DNA of 7,450 nucleotides from Prevotellaceae bacterium (GTDB taxonomy: Bacteria; Bacteroidota; Bacteroidia; Bacteroidales; Bacteroidaceae): contig JAJPZF010000165.1 in NCBI GenBank assembly GCA_021204545.1, forward strand, positions 1 to 7,450, read 5' to 3'. Positions 5,618 through 7,450 of this stretch are shown piece after piece (the first letter of the stretch is position 1; the number at the start of each line of letters is the position of its first letter). A program made the position numbers and the translations under genes. The notes under the pieces were generated by a model. That model made no database searches. It was not told where the DNA came from and saw only the letters and a program-made list of their open reading frames with translations.

Positions 5618-6871
5618 ATGCCAAGCATTAAAGACTTTGAAGTAATGGCTCCCGCAGGCTCGCCCGAGTCGCTGGCGGCCGCATTAAGGGCGGGAGCGGA
5701 CAGTGTGTATTTCGGCATAGAGCGCCTTAACATGAGAGCTCACTCCGCCAGCCACTTCTCCATCACCGACCTTAAGGACATCGCCCGCAAGTGTAGAGTA
5801 TTCGGGGTGAAGAGCTACCTCACGCTCAACACGGTCATCTACGACGGCGACCTCTCACTTATGCGCAAGATACTCGACGCCGCGAAGGAGGCGCGAATAT
5901 CCGCCGTCATAGCGTCCGACGTTGCGGCGATGACCTATGCGAACAGCATAGGGCTTGAGGTTCACCTTAGCACTCAGCTCAATATCTCCAACATAGAGGC
6001 TCTGCGCTTCTACGCGCAGTTCGCCGACGTGGTGGTGCTTGCCCGCGAACTGAGCCTCCCTCAGGTTGCCGATATACACCGACAGATTGAGCGGGAACAT
6101 ATCTGCGGCCCGGGGGGCGAGCCCGTGCGCATTGAGATGTTCTGCCACGGGGCGCTCTGCATGGCCATAAGCGGAAAGTGCTATCTCTCGCTTGGCACGA
6201 TGGGCAGCTCCGCCAACCGCGGCGAGTGCCTGCAAGTCTGCCGCAGGGCGTACACGGTGAGGGACAAGGAGACAGGCACGGAGCTGGACATCGACAACGA
6301 ATACATAATGTCGCCCAAGGACTTGAAGACCATACGCTTCATCGACCAAATGATGCGGGCGGGCGCGCGGGTGTTCAAGATAGAGGGCAGGGCTCGCGGG
6401 GCCGACTATGTGGACACCGTTGTGCGCTGCTACAAGGAAGCCATCGGAAGCGTCACGGAAGGCAGCTTCACCGAGGAGAGGAAGGACGAGTGGGACGCTC
6501 GCCTGCAGAAGGTGTTCAACCGCGGATTCTGGGACGGCTACTACCTCGGTCAGCCCCTCGGCGAATGGGCAAGGCGGCACGGCAGTGCGGCAGAGGAGCG
6601 GAAGGTGTACTGCGGCAAGGCGGTGCGCTACTTCAATAAGATTGGCGTGGCGGAGTTCAAGATAGAAGCCTGCGAGCTGCGGCTTGGCGACCAGATAATC
6701 ATCACGGGACCGACCACGGGTATGCTCCGCACCACAGTGGAAGAGCTGCGCTACGACCTCCGTCCCGTCAGCGAGGCAAAGCAAGGTTGGCACGTGAGCC
6801 TCCCCCTCCCCCAGAAGGTGCGACGCAACGACAAGCTCTTCGTCGTCGAGCCAACCACGGCAGAGCAGTAA
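5618..6871 (+). CDS. U32 family protein, probable tRNA U34 hydroxylation enzyme (TrhP/YegQ-like)
   Basis: A member of the U32 'peptidase' family (collagenase-like in older annotations). Studied bacterial relatives of this size (YegQ/TrhP) act in prephenate-dependent hydroxylation of tRNA uridine-34. The 417-residue protein starts with EVMAPAGSPESLAAALRAGADSVYFG in segments (8-33), the conserved barrel opening. The U32 signature is EMFCHGALCMAISGKCYLS (173-191), followed by ANRGECLQVCRRAY (199-212) and FKIEGRARG (253-261). Cys176, Cys181, Cys188, Cys204 and Cys208 are candidates for an Fe-S cluster, which is known in UbiU/UbiV relatives. A C-terminal beta domain (about 328-412) follows, also as in YegQ. 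ATG 5618 gives the standard short N-terminus; ATG 5614 is out of frame. It lies downstream of rnr in the same direction but across a 367-bp gap, so it is probably transcribed separately. A true protease role cannot be excluded. Confidence 0.88.
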   Translation: MPSIKDFEVMAPAGSPESLAAALRAGADSVYFGIERLNMRAHSASHFSITDLKDIARKCRVFGVKSYLTLNTVIYDGDLSLMRKILDAAKEARISAVIASDVAAMTYANSIGLEVHLSTQLNISNIEALRFYAQFADVVVLARELSLPQVADIHRQIEREHICGPGGEPVRIEMFCHGALCMAISGKCYLSLGTMGSSANRGECLQVCRRAYTVRDKETGTELDIDNEYIMSPKDLKTIRFIDQMMRAGARVFKIEGRARGADYVDTVVRCYKEAIGSVTEGSFTEERKDEWDARLQKVFNRGFWDGYYLGQPLGEWARRHGSAAEERKVYCGKAVRYFNKIGVAEFKIEACELRLGDQIIITGPTTGMLRTTVEELRYDLRPVSEAKQGWHVSLPLPQKVRRNDKLFVVEPTTAEQ

Positions 6872-6892
6872 GCTAATCATCCGTTCAAGGGA

Positions 6893-6929
6893 ATTATGCC
6901 GCGAGAACATAATGTTTTCGCAGCATAAT
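6893..6929 (+). terminator. Stem-loop after the U32 gene, possible terminator
   Basis: ATTATGC (6893-6899) pairs with GCATAAT (6923-6929). After one mismatch, GCGAGAA (6901-6907) pairs with TTTTCGC (6915-6921) with one G-U wobble. The loop is CATAATG. It begins 21 nt after the stop codon. There is no T tract, so a transcript-stabilising or processing role is as likely as termination. Confidence 0.45.
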
Positions 6930-6933
6930 GTTA

Positions 6934-6963
6934 GAGTGAGGAAGCATCTCTCATCCTCCACTC
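6934..6963. repeat. Second stem-loop after the U32 gene
   Basis: GAGTGAGGA (6934-6942) pairs with TCCT-C-CACTC (6954-6963) with a single bulged C. The loop contains TCTCTC (6947-6952), which could instead pair with GAGAGA at 6970-6975. Confidence 0.5.
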
Positions 6964-6979
6964 ATGCTCGAGAGAGAAA

Positions 6980-7061
6980 CACTTTTCCAAAAGTGCTTTT
7001 TGCCCAAAATTTCGCTTTTCCAGAAGTGTTTTTCGCATGAATTGTCGCCTTTCCAAAAGCG
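6980..7061. repeat. Array of three 16-bp palindromes with exact 33-bp period
   Basis: CACTTTTCCAAAAGTG (6980-6995), CGCTTTTCCAGAAGTG (7013-7028) and CGCCTTTCCAAAAGCG (7046-7061) start exactly 33 bp apart. Each is a 7-bp inverted repeat around CC; the first is perfect, the second pairs with two G-U wobbles, the third has one mismatch. The first two full 33-bp units are 24/33 identical; after the third palindrome the similarity fades. Confidence 0.75.
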
Positions 7062-7074
7062 TTGTCTGATATAG

Positions 7075-7093
7075 CGAACCCCTTAAAGGTTCG
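7075..7093. terminator. Small stem-loop CGAACC/GGTTCG, possible terminator
   Basis: CGAACC (7075-7080) and GGTTCG (7088-7093) pair around a 7-nt loop. In plus orientation TTTG follows. It could end transcripts from either convergent gene, but the T run is very short. Confidence 0.3.
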
Positions 7094-7114
7094 TTTGTGG
7101 CGAACATGGGTTGT
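7094..7114 (-). repeat. 21-bp dispersed repeat, copy 2 (inverted)
   Basis: The minus strand of this stretch matches 5417-5437 in 20 of 21 positions; the single difference is G for A at the tenth base. It directly abuts the small stem-loop at 7075-7093. Confidence 0.7.
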
Positions 7115-7154
7115 GCCTATGGCTCTCGGGCTTACATCCGATATATCCGGCTGA

Positions 7155-7450
7155 TTATTTTCTTTCTTTCCACACGTCCAAGGTTCGCCAGTCGGGTGGA
7201 AATCCCATATCCTTCATGTTAAGCAGACGACCGCCTCCATTGATAAGCTCAATCAGGTGTTCCCGTATGTGGCTTCCCGGGCTTATCAAGTCAGATATGT
7301 ACTTCAGGCAGCACAGCACTGCGAATACCTTGTTCGTCCGTAATTGCCTGGCCGCTGTCTTGCCGAGGAAGGGTCTCGCTGTGTTATAGGGAAGGAGCAC
7401 ATTGGTCAGAAAGCGCTTATTCCAGATACGGACGTGGTGTGCGCAGTAGT
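7155..7450 (-). CDS. Abi_2/AbiD-F-like abortive infection protein, C-terminal part (cut by window edge)
   Basis: The frame is open from the window edge to a TAA at 7155-7157, giving 97 residues. The visible start YCAHHVRIWNKRFLTNVLL fits the motif RNxCAHHxRxWN of Abi_2-type HEPN proteins, in which Arg and His (R-x4-H) form the predicted RNase site. The His is visible; the Arg and Asn would lie just outside the window. The rest, including TNKVFAVLCCLKYI and the ending NMKDMGFPPDWRTLDVW, agrees with Abi_2 C-termini. Family members are about 300 residues long, so most of the gene is beyond the edge. Related proteins (AbiD, AbiF) abort phage infection in lactococci; here a defence role is inferred. 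The GTG at 7400 is internal, not the start. Its 3' end is more AT-rich than the left-hand genes, which may mean transfer. Confidence 0.75.
   Translation of the reverse strand, partial: YCAHHVRIWNKRFLTNVLLPYNTARPFLGKTAARQLRTNKVFAVLCCLKYISDLISPGSHIREHLIELINGGGRLLNMKDMGFPPDWRTLDVWKERK

Larger units (their letters stand above)
6872..7154. other. Structured convergent intergenic region
   Basis: This 283-bp gap separates the U32 gene and the Abi-like gene, which point at each other. It is visibly more AT-rich than the genes on its left. It contains two stem-loops, three periodic palindromes, a 6-bp stem at 7075-7093 and a dispersed 21-bp repeat, listed separately. I see no convincing gene in it. 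A near-palindrome CCGATATATCCGG lies at 7138-7150 just past the Abi-like stop. Confidence 0.8.

Noticed and set aside
5855..6961. 368-codon open frame on the minus strand over the U32 gene
   Set aside because: Antisense shadow of a clear U32 family gene, with no recognisable domain.
6980..7061. CRISPR array
   Set aside because: Only three units, a 16-bp core that diverges, 17-bp gaps that are themselves partly similar, and no cas genes.
7111..7389. Plus-strand frame of 92 codons near the right edge
   Set aside because: Opposite to the Abi-like frame, which carries a recognisable family motif; the plus-strand peptide has none.

Overview
The window looks like a chromosomal stretch of a GC-rich member of the Bacteroidota, with Prevotellaceae as the best guess. 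The evidence is TAnnTTTG-type -7 promoter boxes in both divergent intergenic regions, starts without clear Shine-Dalgarno sequences, and a short biotin ligase without a DNA-binding domain. The taxon is an inference; no marker gene fixes it.

Layout. (1) Positions 1-1403, minus strand: a compact housekeeping cluster yraN - birA - pyrH, with pyrH cut by the left edge. (2) A divergent promoter region at about 1404-1465 separates yraN from tadA (plus strand, tRNA adenosine deaminase). (3) tadA converges on an NAD(P)-dependent sugar epimerase-like gene (minus strand), with only 3 bp between the two stop codons. (4) A second divergent promoter region, about 2957-3036, has nearly the same geometry as the first and serves the epimerase and rnr (RNase R, plus strand). 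(5) The 367-bp gap 5251-5617 is packed with hairpins. At its core is a 176-bp inverted composite element whose two outer hairpins are inverted copies of each other (30/37 identical), each with GTAG at its 5' foot, as in REP/REPIN elements. (6) A U32-family gene (TrhP/YegQ-like, plus strand). (7) A 283-bp convergent gap with a 37-nt stem-loop, a second small hairpin, three palindromes spaced exactly 33 bp apart, and a 21-bp sequence that repeats one in the composite element. (8) The C-terminal part of an Abi_2/HEPN-type abortive infection protein (minus strand) runs off the right edge.

How it fits together. The protein genes are mostly RNA and nucleotide housekeeping: UMP supply, inosine-34 formation, RNA decay and probable tRNA U34 hydroxylation. 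A biotin ligase and a possible cell-envelope sugar or steroid-type dehydrogenase are also present. The unusual content lies between the genes: a REPIN-like element, a periodic palindrome array, a shared dispersed repeat, and the edge of a possible defence gene.
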